From Symbiodinium natans (Eukaryota; Sar; Dinophyceae; Suessiales; Symbiodiniaceae), in assembly GCA_905221605.1 (NCBI GenBank), contig CAJNDS010002148.1, forward strand, positions 278,546 to 342,545: a stretch of 64,000 nucleotides of DNA. Reading direction: 5' to 3'. How positions within the stretch are numbered: the first letter of the stretch is position 1; each line of letters starts with the position of its first letter. This document shows positions 22,297 through 32,510 of the stretch, piece by piece. The translations under genes were made by a program, and so were the position numbers. Under the pieces are notes generated by a model. It was not told the DNA's origin. It worked only from the letters and a program-made list of their open reading frames with translations, and ran no database searches.

Positions 22297-22441
22297 GAGG
22301 GTAGTTTCATGGGCCCTTAATATGGTCCCTAACCTCCTCTAGAGGTTCGGGCCCTTGATTTGTATAGCGTATGTAAGGGGTATATAAGGGGGACCCTTCT
22401 AAGGGCGCATACTACTGTAAGGGACCATGTAACTGCCCTTT
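22297..22441. mobile_element. MITE-like family B, copy 1
   Basis: GAGGGTAGTTTCATGGGCCC at the left pairs with GGGACCATGTAACTGCCCTT at the right. The interior has ATATAAGGGG. Non-coding. Confidence 0.65.
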
Positions 22442-22609
22442 GAACCAACGCGAGACCTTAAAGTAACCCTAAACACCAATTGCAGCCAGCTGGCAGTTTT
22501 CTCCCACATGCCCCGCAAGGAGTCCCCCTTGTATAACCCTTGGTAGCTTGATAGACCCCTTGTATCAGCCTGCTGCAAGAAACCCTACTTGCTGCGTTAA
22601 GCCATAGCT

Positions 22610-22703
22610 CCAAAGATGACCTCTGGACAAGGTTGCCTACGAAAGGCGTGCCAAACGAAACAACGAGGCGCTGCAGCGCTCTGTTGCTGTTCGATCTCCA
22701 CGA
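22610..22703 (+). other. Exon-like island
   Basis: Frame DDLWTRLPTKGVPNETTRRC, then SALLLFDLHE, followed by G-strand repeats. Unrecognised. Confidence 0.35.
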
Positions 22704-23180
22704 GTTAGGGCTTGGGGTTTAGGGTTGAGGGTTTAGGGTCTGAGTGTTTAGGGTCTAGGGTTAGGGTTTAGGGTTTCAGGAAACCCTGCACCCTTGCAAT
22801 TGAGAACCCTACACGAGCCGCCCCCTGACACCCCAAACCGCCCCCAAATCCTGCGCGTTAAAATCACTGGCGAATTCCCGACTCCCAGAGGGACACAGGC
22901 TCCAGGGTTTCAAGCTTTAGGGTTGTTTAGGGTTTAGGGATGTTTAGGGTTTAGGGATGTTTAGGGTTTAGGGCTAGGGTTTAGGGCCTGGAAATTTCGG
23001 GTCAAGGGTTAAGGGTACAGGAGCGAAAAGAGTTCTTTGTCTCGACACACATAGAATAGACACTACCCCTTGGAACTCAATAGGGAGGGCTTAGGGTCCA
23101 TACCCGGAATCCCATTTCCTATGCAGCCCGTTTAAGGTTCCAGGAGTTTAGGGTTCAAGAGCCTCATCATAAAGGAACAG

Positions 23181-23212
23181 ACCTCCTATACACCGAGGCG
23201 CTGCGCTTCTTT
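23181..23212 (+). other. Candidate 32-nt microexon
   Basis: AGGAACAG acceptor and consensus TTTG|GTGAGT donor; the frame gives LLYTEALRFF. The donor is the best consensus GT site in the region. Confidence 0.38.
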
Positions 23213-23411
23213 GGTGAGTTAGGGAGGGTGTAGGGTGTAGGGTGTAGGGTGTAGGGTTTAGGGTTTAGGGTTTAGGGTTTAGGGTTTAGGGTTTAGGGTT
23301 TAGGGTTTAGGGTTTAGGGTTTAGGGTTTAGGGTTTAGGGTTAAGGGCTCTCTTTTCGCTACGGGTTTAGGGGTTTGGGGTCCGGGGCTCTTTGGGCCCT
23401 TGCCCTTTCAG

Positions 23412-23471
23412 AGGCCATCTGGAAGCGGCGCTCTGAGGCGCAGCCCGAAATCCGGCCCCCAAATCCATGCG
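23412..23471 (+). other. Exon-like island with both splice motifs
   Basis: CTTGCCCTTTCAG acceptor and CATGCG|GTTTCG donor enclose 60 nt reading AIWKRRSEAQPEIRPPNPC. Confidence 0.4.
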
Positions 23472-23749
23472 GTTTCGGGTTCAGGGTTCAGGGTTCAGGG
23501 TTGAGGGTTCAGGGTTCAGGGTTCAGGGTTCAGGGTTTAGGGTTTAGGGTTTAGGGTTTAGGGTTTAGGGTTTAGGGTTTAGGGTTTAGGGTTCAGGGTT
23601 CAGGGTTTAGGGTTCAGGGTTTAGGGCTAGTTTTTTCTTATTGAGTTCAGGGCTTCGGGTTTAGCGTACAGGGCTCAGGGCTTCGGGGCTTGGGGGTCGT
23701 GTTTAGGTTAAGGAGGGTTCCTATGCAGGAATAACTATCCGACTTTCAG

Positions 23750-23795
23750 GAGGTTTTTTGGAGGCCACGGCTACTCGCAGGGGCCCGAGTTTACG
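23750..23795 (+). other. Exon-like island
   Basis: ATCCGACTTTCAG|G acceptor and TTACG|GTCCC donor enclose 46 nt. Alternative frames give EVFWRPRLLAGARVY or GGHGYSQGPEF. Confidence 0.28.
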
Positions 23796-24802
23796 GTCCC
23801 TAAACCCCAAACCCCAAACCCCAAACCCTGAACCCTAAACCCTAAACCCTAAACCCTAAACCCTAAACCCTAAACCCTAAACCCTAAACCCTAAATCCCG
23901 TGGCTCCTTTTAACATCGCCAGACCGGGTACAGAGGGCCCAACTCGGCTGGATCAGGGGAGGAAGGGGGGGGGGGGAACTCGCTAAAGCAGGTGCAACAG
24001 TAAACCCGTCCTCCTAAGCCCCTGAACCCTAAACCCTAAACCCTAAACCCTAAACCCTAAACCCTAAACCCTAAACCCTAAACCCTAAACCCTAAACCCT
24101 AAACCCTAAACCCTAAACCCTAAACCCTAGACCCTCAACGCTGGCAACGGGTCTGAGAGTCCGGGGCTCCAGAGGCCGTGGCGAAGAAGGGGAGCCTCCG
24201 ACCCTAAAACCCCCAAACCCTAAGCCCCAAACCCCAGACCCCAAGCCTGTAACCCTAAACCCTAAACCCTAAACCCCAAACCCTAAACCCTAAACCCTAA
24301 ACCCTAAACTAAACCCTAAACCCTAAACCCTAAACCCTAAACCCTAAACCCTAAACCCTATAACCCTATAACCCTAAACCCTATAACCCTAAACCCCAAG
24401 TTCCATGACCCTCGAGTCTGGTCCTTGACATCGAATCTGGGGGGGGGGGGGTTCTCACCCCAAACCGATACCGCGAACGTCTTCGTTGACAATCCCGAAG
24501 GTCCTAAACCCCAAACCACCAAAACCCCGAAGCCCCAAACCCCTGAACACCAGGAGCCCCGAACCCCGAACCCCAAACCCTTGAAGGCCCTGAACCCTAG
24601 AAACCCTAAACCCTAAACCCTATAAGCCCTAAGCCCTAAGCCCTAAGCCCTAAGCCCTAAGCCTAAACCCTAAACCCTAAACCCTAAACCCTAAACCCTA
24701 AACCCTAAACCCTAAACCCTAAACCCTAAACCCTAAACCCTAAACCCTAAAACCCTAAACCCTAAACCCTAAAGCCTAAACCCTAAACCCTAAACCCAAT
24801 TC

Positions 24803-24920
24803 CCCCGAAAGAAGTACTAAGTCTAGTGAATGCGGTTCAGGCTTTGACAGAGCAGCGGCGATTCGAAAACGGCGTCTTCCAGGGCCTCTGGCGGGCATGG
24901 GGGCTCGGACTCCGACTTCG
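24803..24920 (+). other. Exon-like island
   Basis: Frame KEVLSLVNAVQALTEQRRFE, then NGVFQGLWRAW, about 35 codons, helical-looking. C-strand left, G-strand right. Unrecognised. Confidence 0.42.
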
Positions 24921-25158
24921 GGGGTTTAGGGTTTAGGGTTTAGGGTTTAGGGGTTTAGGGGTTTAGGGTTTAGGGTTCAGGGTTCAGGGTTCAGGGTTCA
25001 GGGTTCAGGGTTCAGGGTTTAGGGTTTTTAGGTCTAAGGTTCCGTGGGTGGGCCCCTGTGGGTCGAAAGCCCTTGTATACACTGTGCATAGTACGGGCAG
25101 ATACTTCGGATCCCTACGAAGCAGGGTTTTAGGGTTTAGGGTTTAGGGTTTAGGGTTT

Positions 25159-25305
25159 AGGTTCATGGTACTTACTAACCAACTATAACTGTACATAGAA
25201 CCCTACTTATATTACCCCTAGAGGGCCTTGTGGGGGTTATCCCACTAAGAAGTGCGGTTATAAGCCCAGTTATAATTGGTTAGTAAGTACCATGAACCTC
25301 CAAGT
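25159..25305. mobile_element. Family A copy 5, long perfect inverted repeats
   Basis: AGGTTCATGGTACTTACTAA at the left matches TTAGTAAGTACCATGAACCT at the right; the pairing extends to about 33 bases. The outer left CTTGG is replaced by a TTTAGGG tract. This is the best preserved copy. Confidence 0.8.
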
Positions 25306-25432
25306 AGGGGGTATACTTAGATCCTGAGTAGCTATGGGTAGCGTTATATGTATGGCAACTATAGACTTCTACCTCTTTAGGGTACGTACAACTTATAACC
25401 CTCCTTATAGCTACCCATGGACCTCCAAGTAA
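25301..25432. mobile_element. Family A copy 6
   Basis: Abuts copy 5 and ends TAGCTACCCATGGACCTCCAAG. The left side (GTAGCTATGGGTAGCG) is a degraded inverted partner. Confidence 0.6.
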
Positions 25433-25639
25433 GAGTCTCAGGGTTTAGGGGGTTTAAGGCGTTTTCGGGGGATTAGGGTGTTTAGGGCGTTGGGGGTTGG
25501 GTTTAGGGGTTTAGGCTTTAGCGGTTTAATGTTGCACCTGTTTTAGTATTGGCCGCCGCTTTAAAGACATTTCGGCTGGGTTATGCAGGGCATCCTGACT
25601 GTTTGGGAGTCCCTCTTTAAAGTCAAGCGGTTCCCGAAA

Positions 25640-26475
25640 TCCGGTATTTTTTTTTTAAGGATTCGGGGTTTGTTTTAAACTAAGTTGAAACATTCAATCC
25701 TCAAAACCAAACCTCCGACATCCCAACTGACACAAAATCAATAATTTCCTATTTACAAACAAAATAGAATTTGTTTTGATCAATCCCGCAAAGGGGTGGT
25801 CCAGGGGCCAGACTAGCCTCGAATAATGGGCACTGTTTCGAGACCCGCATTACTGTCCTGGCCTCGGGCCCGGGGCTCTGGATTTCGATGCCCTGGCCTC
25901 TTGGCCTCTTGACTTAAAGGCCGGGCTTGTGAATCTTAAAGGCAGGCCTCCTTTCCAAGACCCCAAAACCCGGAATCCCAACAAAGCCGAATCCAAGAAT
26001 TCCCTTTTAACAAAACCACAGAAAAAACATTGTCTTGATCAATCCGGCAAAGGGGTGATCCAGGAGCCAGCCCAACCTCGAACAAGAGGCACTGTTTCGG
26101 ACCCGCGTTAATGTCCTGGGCACGGGCCCTGATGTCGATCCCTTTTCTGGTTTGTGCTTTGGGATATTTTTTAATTTCCCCTCTTTCCTTTTAAGGGAAC
26201 CTATTCATAAATAATCTTCAAAGGGTTCAAAGCACAACTCAGTTTTAAATTCATACCGAATGGAGCTGCCGCCCACAGCCGGGCACGCCCCGGGCGGAGC
26301 AGCTCAAGGGGCGCGGGGCTGCGGGGGTCGAGGGTGGGGATCCCGGGATCCCCTTTTCAAATTCATATAAACTCATCCCTTGTAAATTCTTAAAATCAAA
26401 AAAAAGTCCCGGGCCCCTTTTGAAGAGGGCCAAATCCAGCCTCGACTGTTCAGGGGGGAGGGGGGGGGGGCCCAC
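25640..26475. other. Non-telomeric segment with a direct repeat
   Basis: A block starting TTGATCAATCC(C/G)GCAAAGG occurs at 25777 and 26037 and covers about 90 bases each. Nearby CTAAAGCAGGTGCAACA (26475) is shared with 23983 and, inverted, with 25533. No coding frame recognised. Confidence 0.5.
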
Positions 26476-26561
26476 ACTAAAGCAGGTGCAACATTAAACC
26501 CTCAACCCTAAACCATAAACCCTAAACCCTAAACCCTAAACCCTAAACCCGGGTTTAGGGC

Positions 26562-26668
26562 TAGAAGATCCTGAAGAGAAGCCCCGCCCTCCTGCACTTC
26601 CCACGACGTAGCCGGCTCCATGAGGACCCACTCCTGGACGCCACAAGCAACTCCTGTGAGCACCGGCC
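26562..26668 (-). other. Exon-like island, minus strand
   Basis: Minus-strand acceptor GGTGCTCACAG|G, then frame VACGVQEWVLMEPATSWEVQ and EGGASLQDLLA. It suggests a second gene on the opposite strand or an inverted fragment. Confidence 0.3.
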
Positions 26669-26708
26669 CCACGAAGTGTGGAGGGTTTTGGAGGGTTTGG
26701 CCCTGTGC

Positions 26709-27450
26709 CCCTAAACCCTAAACCCTAAACCCTAAACCCTAAACCCTAAACCCTAAACCCTAAACCCTAAACCCTAAACCCTAAACCTTATACTCTCAAC
26801 ACTAAACCCGAGTCCCAGGCGCTGAGCCCCCCGAGACCCCAGCCCTACACCCCCGACTCAGAAACTCCCAACTCCTTGCGGTCACCCCTGAGACCCAAAT
26901 CATGTTGGGACGGTTATAGGGTTTAGAGTTTAGGGTTTAGGGTTTTGGGTTTAGGGTTTAGGGTTTAGAGTTTAGGGTTTAGGGCTTCCGGCTTCGGCGG
27001 ATGGGTTGTTTCAGTACCCCCCCCCCCCCCCCCCCCCCCTCTTTGCCCGACCCTAAAGCCCTACACCCCACAACCCGAAGCCCGGCAAACACCTAAGCTT
27101 CTGTCGCTCCGGCGGGAGTTTCGAGACCCTAAACCCTAAACCCTAAACCCTAAACCCTAAACCCTAAACCCTAAACCCTAAACCCTAAACCCTAAACCCT
27201 AAACCCTAAACCCTAAACCCTACACCCTATACCCTAAACCCTAAACCCTAAACCCTAAACCCTAAACCCTAAACCCTAAACCTTTTTGAGTCTAGGCTCG
27301 CTACAGTGGTGGCTCACCTTCCGCAGGTTTTGTGATGCTTGAAGGCATGTCGGCTTGGTTGTAGAGAAGTTTAGGGTTTAGGGTTTAGGATTTAGGGTTT
27401 GGGGTTTAGGGTTTAGGATTTAGGGTTTAGGGTTTAGGGTTTAGGGGTTA
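26709..27450. repeat. CCCTAAA and TTTAGGG arrays with a poly-C tract
   Basis: C-strand 26709-26790, G-strand 26920-26985, C23 homopolymer at 27017-27039, C-strand 27126-27284 and G-strand 27370-27445. Confidence 0.9.
27326..27359 (+). other. Candidate 34-nt microexon
   Basis: CTCACCTTCCGCAG|G acceptor and GGCTTG|GTTGTA donor; the frame gives FVMLEGMSAW. C-strand left, G-strand right. Confidence 0.33.
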
Positions 27451-27772
27451 AGTTTGGGCCCTGATATCTGGGCGTTGAACGGGGTTCTATGGGCTCTTTT
27501 CACTCTAGCACGAACTAGGAGGCCCGACCACACCGACCTAGGCAGGCCCGTGGGATAGTCATGTTTTGCCTTCTTGGGTTTAAGAGGGTCATACTGAATA
27601 TTTACCCTAAACCCTAAACCCTAAACCCTACACCCTAAACCTTGAACCCGAAACCCTAGAGCTTTGAGGCTCAGGGCTCAAGCCCTGAACCCGCATTTTT
27701 GGTGGTAAAACTGCCTCCTAAGCTTGGGCGTTTTTAGGGTTTGGGTTTAAGGTTTAGAGCCTGGGGACTCAG

Positions 27773-27870
27773 AAAATCGAGGGTTCAACGTGACTACCGG
27801 AAGATTGAAGTGAACTATGAGCCTTATCAGCCCCAGCACAACCTAAGGTACACCAGAACCTACAATTCCT
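27773..27870 (+). other. Exon-like island, highly protein-like
   Basis: After GGGGACTCAG the frame reads RDYRKIEVNYEPYQPQHNLR and YTRTYNSLGL. The composition is the most natural of all islands, but no family is recognised. Confidence 0.42.
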
Positions 27871-28138
27871 TGGGGCTTAGGGTCTAGGGTGTAGGGGTTG
27901 AGAGGTTTAAGGCTACAGTTCCGAAAAAGCCCAGGTGAAGGGCAGCCCCTTCTCGTTTCCTACTACAAACACTACGAACCCTACTAACCCTGCTAAGTCG
28001 CCCTAAACACCATAAACCCGAAGTTCACGAAGCCACCACTCGGCTTGAGCATAGCTGAGACTCAGGCGGTTCATGCCCTCTGTTTGGGGTTTAGTGTTTA
28101 GGGTTTAGGGTTTAGGGTTTAGGGTAAATATTCAGTAT

Positions 28139-28350
28139 GGTATAGGGCACCATGTTGTGCGCTCGAAGGAGAGTGGAGATGCTTAGATACGGAGCTTGAA
28201 GATCAGCGATGCCTTCAGTCAGCCGCAGGAGGGGTGTGTTTGAGAGTTTAGGGTTTAGGGCTGTAGGGTTTCGGGTAGAACCGTCCGCGCTCCCAATCGC
28301 AGCGTGCTTGGAGAGCACCGAAACTGCCGGGAGTCGTAGAGCCATGGCGC
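28139..28350 (-). other. Two exon-like islands, minus strand
   Basis: Minus-strand frames MALRLPAVSVLSKHAAIG (about 28280-28345) and LTEGIADLQAPYLSISTLLR (about 28139-28235), separated by a telomeric stretch that is also open in the same frame. This is a second hint of minus-strand genes. Confidence 0.28.
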
Positions 28351-28529
28351 AGACACTGTGCCTCGGCTGCGGTTTAGGGTTTAGGGTTTAGGGTTTAGGG
28401 CTTAGGGCTTAGGGCTTAGGGTCTAGGGCAGAGTCTAGGGTCTAGGGTTTAGGGTTTAGGGTTTAGGGTTCAGGGTTTAGGGTTTAGTGTTCAAGGTTCA
28501 AGGTTTCGGGTTCAGAGCCCAAGCCCTAA

Positions 28530-28636
28530 AGCCTGGACCCGAGGACCTGATGGGCTCGACGCGTCCGTGTGGTGGGTATCTCATGTTCCCCTATGCTGTA
28601 TCGCTTCCCAAAGCCGACAGGTACACAAGCACTGAG
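28530..28636 (+). other. Exon-like island
   Basis: Frame EDLMGSTRPCGGYLMFPYAV, then SLPKADRYTSTE, followed by G-strand repeats. Unrecognised. Confidence 0.35.
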
Positions 28637-28709
28637 GGTTTAGGGTTTATAAACCCTAAACCCTAAACCCGAACCCTAAACCCTAAACCCCAAATAACTC
28701 TCGACCCTA

Positions 28710-28795
28710 AACCCTGTGTCCTGAGGAGCCATGGTGACTTTAGCCTCTTGGAGGGTGCCTGGGCCATCCAACATGATTGTTTCCTTCGATGTTTT
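28710..28795 (+). other. Exon-like island
   Basis: TGTCCTGAG|G acceptor candidate; frame LRSHGDFSLLEGAWAIQHDC. C-strand left, G-strand right. Confidence 0.33.
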
Positions 28796-29000
28796 CAGCT
28801 TTAGGGGTTTTTGTTTACGTAGAAAAGCCCAAGGGAATTTCAATACACTTTTATAATGGTTCTAAGTAGGGGAGTAGGGCAAATGCATTTGAGATGGCGT
28901 GGAGGATTCCCAAAGAGCCCCGGATACCTTAAGCCCTATACCCCTTCATTCATGTTGGGACCCGATCATCATTGAAGGCCTGTTCCTTAATGGGTTTTGG

Positions 29001-29188
29001 CATGGTTCCTTCGTATAGTCCCTTACCTTCTTAAGAGGTTCTGGTTTTACAGGGTATACAAGGAGTATATAGGGGGTGCCCATCTAAGGGCAACTACCCC
29101 AAGCCCTAAACCCTAAAACCCAAGCCCTAACCCTAAACCCTAAACCAAATGAAAGGCCCATAGGAAGGGAGCATGTAACTACCCTGAG
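29001..29188. mobile_element. Family B copy 2 with telomeric insert
   Basis: The core shared with copies 1 and 3 is split by about 50 bases of CCCTAAA-type repeats (29098-29148), after which the element resumes and ends GGGAGCATGTAACTACCCT. Confidence 0.6.
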
Positions 29189-29495
29189 ACTCTTTGGGCA
29201 TCTTGGTTTGGGACTGCTCGACGTCACAAGGTTTCATGGCTTCAGGGTCCACATCAAGCTTGAGCCCTGAATGCCCTGAATGCCCTAAACCCTAGGGTTT
29301 CGGGTTTAGGGTTTAGGGTTTAGGGTTTAGGGTTTAGGGTTTAGGGTTTAGGGACCTCTAAACCCTAAACCTCTAAACCCTAAACTGCTAAACCCTGAAC
29401 CCTAAACCCTAAACCCTACTAAGCCTTTCGGAGCACTCTTGGCGTAGACTGTGTGAAGCTCTAACACACTCTGCTCCACTCCACCCGAGCAAAAC

Positions 29496-29621
29496 GAGGG
29501 TAGTTACATGGTCGCCTGGTAGGGGCCCTTAAGTGGGTCCCTATAGATACCCCTTATATACCCTATAGAACACAAACGGAGGTACATAAGGGGCCATACT
29601 AAGGGACCGTGCAACTCCCTT
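29496..29621. mobile_element. Family B copy 3
   Basis: GAGGGTAGTTACATGGTCGC at the left, AAGGGACCGTGCAACTCCCT at the right, no telomeric insert; it is the uninterrupted counterpart of copy 2. Confidence 0.65.
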
Positions 29622-29650
29622 AGTGATACAGAATCCGATCAGGTACTCGG

Positions 29651-29754
29651 TAGCCCAGTGGTACCCTTTGCCCTTCTTTTTGGTTATGGCTTCCCTGAAA
29701 AATATCCAACCCGAAAAAGGGTGCCCTTTTTGTAATATGGTTGCTGGGCTACTA
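29651..29754. mobile_element. MITE-like family C, copy 1
   Basis: TAGCCCAGTGGTACCC left and ATGGTTGCTGGGCTACTA right are imperfect inverted repeats. The interior pairs TTTTTGGTT with AACCCGAAAAAGGGTGCCC. Confidence 0.65.
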
Positions 29755-29816
29755 AGGGTATTTTCGCCGCTACTGTACGAAGTAAAGCCCTAACCCTTAA
29801 GCTTAAACTGTCAAAG

Positions 29817-29890
29817 CCTGCTTGGAGGTTTAGGGTTTAGGGTTTAGGGTTACTTATAACCCCAATTATGATTGCACTCAGAAGTCAAAC
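29817..29890. mobile_element. Family A copy 7, truncated by telomeric repeats
   Basis: GCTTGGAGGTT, then three TTTAGGG units, then TACTTATAACCCCAATTATG, and the element is lost. Same junction (GGAGGTT|TAGGG) as copy 2. Confidence 0.55.
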
Positions 29891-30115
29891 CCTAAGCCCT
29901 AAGCCCTAAACCCTAAACCCTAAACCCTAAATGAAGCCCCCCCTCCACGTCCCCTTTATAGGTTATAATTCGACTTAGAGTTGGGGTTTTGGGTCTCAAG
30001 CTCGTGAGCCGAAGTTTGAGGCCTTTTGGATGTCTGGGCTTCCGATTCACAGCTCAGGGTTCTCAGGGCCCCAGATGTTCGGAACCCTAAGCCCTAAACC
30101 CTAAACCCTAGACCC

Positions 30116-30195
30116 TGACTGCGGCACCCCTTCCCCCCTGCGAACCGAGGTATGAGGCGCGAGAGCATGATGCCTAGGAAGCCAGGGCCCCGGAA
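30116..30195 (+). other. Exon-like island
   Basis: Frame LRHPFPPANRGMRRESMMPR, then KPGPRKCG; basic. C-strand left, G-strand right. A GTATGAGG donor candidate lies inside it. Confidence 0.3.
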
Positions 30196-30207
30196 GTGTG
30201 GGGGAGG

Positions 30208-30307
30208 GTTTAGGGTGCAGGGTGTTGGGTTTAGGGTTTAGGGTTTAGGGTTTAGGGTTTAGGGTTTAGGGTTTAGGGTTTAGGGTTTAGGGTTTAGGGT
30301 TTAGGGT

Positions 30308-30374
<67 letters not shown>

Positions 30375-30795
30375 GGTTTAGGGCTAGGCGAGCTTAACAC
30401 CCTAAGATCTTATCTGAAATCTTGGGACTTGGAGTGGTTTGGGGGGAATTTGGGGTTTAGGGTTTATGGGCCGGAGGGCATGCGCTGCCCAAATTGGAGA
30501 GGGTCTATATCCCCGAGGGCTTAAACCCTAAACCCTAAACCCTAAGCCCTAAGCCCTAAGCCCTAAGCCCTAAGCCCTAAGCCCTAAGCCCTAAGCCCTA
30601 AGCCCTAAGCCCTAAGCCCTAAGCCCGAAGCCCGAAGCCCGAAGCCCGAAGCCCTAGGCCCTAAGCCCTAAGCCCTAAGCCCTAAGCCCTAAGCCCTAAG
30701 CCCTAAGCCCTAAGCTAGCCCTTAGCCCTTAGCCCTTGGCCCTAAGCCCTAAGCCCTAAGCCTTAAGCCCTAAGCCCTTAGCCCTTAGCCCTAAT
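30208..30795. repeat. TTTAGGG/TTGAGGG array and facing CCCTAAG array
   Basis: G-strand TTTAGGG from 30222 to 30305 turns into a pure TTGAGGG run of ten units (30306-30378). After a unique loop, a mostly CCCTAAG array (about 30540-30795, over 30 units, with CCCGAAG and CCCTTAG sub-runs) faces it. Confidence 0.9.
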
Positions 30796-30811
30796 CCTAT
30801 CCCCTACAAAG

Positions 30812-30903
30812 CTTTTGACCACGAGCTCGGTTGGTGTTCATGGCTTCGGCGCGTCCGGGATGCCCATTCGCACCCTATGAGCGCGCGCCCGTTTGTCTCC
30901 CAG
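30812..30903 (+). other. Exon-like island with donor
   Basis: CCCCTACAAAG acceptor and TCCCAG|GTGACC donor enclose 92 nt; one frame reads FDHELGWCSWLRRVRDAHSH. Its exit phase does not fit the aminotransferase exon at 33004, so it probably belongs to another gene. Confidence 0.35.
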
Positions 30904-31019
30904 GTGACCCCCTAAACCCTAAACCCTAAACCCCAAAACCGGAAACCCCAAACCATAAAAACCCCCAAGCCCGAAAGTGCTGAACCCAAAAACGTTGTAC
31001 CGGCAGCAGCCATGAACGC

Positions 31020-32510
31020 ATCAATCTCAGATATATATATATATATATATATGCTACCCCCCCCAGCGACCTACCCTTTTTAGGCCGTTTTAGGCCTTTT
31101 TAACAAAAAACAACAACGAAGGCCCAACAGTCGCGTCGTTAATCACCGGGTAATGAAGGACAGTTACTGGGACACCCACCTCACAGACCCCGATGAGCCA
31201 GCATTGGATGAATCTACATTTTGAATCTGAAGCGGACAATGCTGTTTTTAGATGTTTAGATCTGTGTTTTTTCTATGCAAATTGTGCGTTTAAAAGGGCA
31301 CCTAGTGTTTTGTTGAGCAACTAAATTATTTATACAATTGTGTTTGTACGAGGAAGAGTATTAATCAAATAGTGAAACATTTTTCTTGGTTCTATGCGAA
31401 TTTAACTACTAGAGTAATTATTAAGCAAAGAGCCCAATTTGACTCAAGTGAATACTATGTAAGGAGCATACCCAACCAAGATACGAAATAGACACCATTC
31501 TCAACCAAAATATGGCAAAGTGTGCGTTTAAAGGGCAAATAATGCTTTGTTGAGCAACTACTGTATTTATACAATTGTGTTTGTACTAGGCAAAGTATGA
31601 ATCAAATACTATCTGAAAAGTCCACTGAAATACCTTATTTCATATTCATGAAACTTTATTTTTTTTGAAATAATCATTCTATGCAAATTTAGCTACTAGA
31701 GTAAGTATGAAGCAAATAGCCCAATTTTGACTCAAGTGAATACTAGTTAAAGGACCATGCTCAACCAAATACGAAATACACACTAATGGAAATGGAAGCG
31801 GTTCTACCTACATAACAATGAAACAAAGATAGCTGAAGTATTCAATAAAGACCACTTATATACTATGTCTGAAAGGCACAATTTGCATAAGCAAGCTTAA
31901 AAATGCACAATAATGGAAATAGAAGAGGTTCTACTTACATAACGATGTGTGAAGTATTCAATAAAGACCGCTTATATACTATGTTTGAAAAACACAACTT
32001 GCACAATCAGGCTTAAAAAATGCACAAGAATCCTAGAAAAGTACTTAGTGAAGGCCATACACAAGCAAATTCACAAATACAAAAAAACGTCCAAAAGCGC
32101 AAGCTTTTCAGGAGAATCTCTGGTGAAGTTTGGATTCTAGGGTTTTGGGGTATCCCTGGACGAGTAGGAGTCACTTTTTAAGCAAACAATTCTAAGCAAT
32201 AAATGCTTTTTCTCAAGACAAGTATTGCAAATGCTGTTTCTTTTAAATTAATCGCTTTTACCAGGCAAATATCACCCATGCCAACTTAGCTACCAGAGCA
32301 CCAAGTAATGGTTGAAGAAGGTCTGCTACACTTGAGTACAACCAAAAGATGCACTAAACACTAGTTGAAAACGAAGCGAAGCGGTTCTACGTACATAATA
32401 TAACGAAACAAATAGTTCTGAAGCACTAGAAAGACCACTTGTATTCTATTTCTGAAAAGCACAATTAGCATAAGCGCACTTAAAAATGCGTAGTTGTTGC
32501 CTCGTGACCG
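31020..32510. repeat. AT-rich island of diverged tandem/interspersed repeats
   Basis: About 1.5 kb of AT-rich DNA in a GC-rich region. Two ~95-base blocks (31281 and 31519) share TTTATACAATTGTGTTTGTAC. Two (31389, 31677) share ACTCAAGTGAATACTA. Three (31790, 31915, 32375) share GGTTCTAC(C/T/G)TACATAA and AAAGACC(A/G)CTTATAT. No convincing gene. Confidence 0.7.

Larger units (their letters stand above)
23222..25030. repeat. Dense telomeric tracts with variant runs
   Basis: G-strand 23226-23342 (opening with GTGTAGGG units), 23471-23632 (TTCAGGG run then TTTAGGG) and 24919-25030 (ends with a TTCAGGG run). C-strand 23799-23896, 24026-24135, 24246-24398 and 24598-24797 (with a CCCTAAG run at 24623-24662). 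Confidence 0.9.
1..30800. repeat. Domain of interstitial telomeric repeats in both orientations
   Basis: Blocks of TTTAGGG or CCCTAAA, from 2 to about 50 units, recur every 100-600 bases and switch strand many times. Variant units (CCCTAAG, CCCTGAA, CCCTAACG, TTTAGGGG, TTGAGGG, TTCAGGG, TTTTTAGGG) often form short pure runs of their own. The blocks are separated by GC-rich exon-like islands and by short inverted-repeat elements. This is not a chromosome end, since orientation is mixed and unique DNA is interspersed. Confidence 0.95.
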
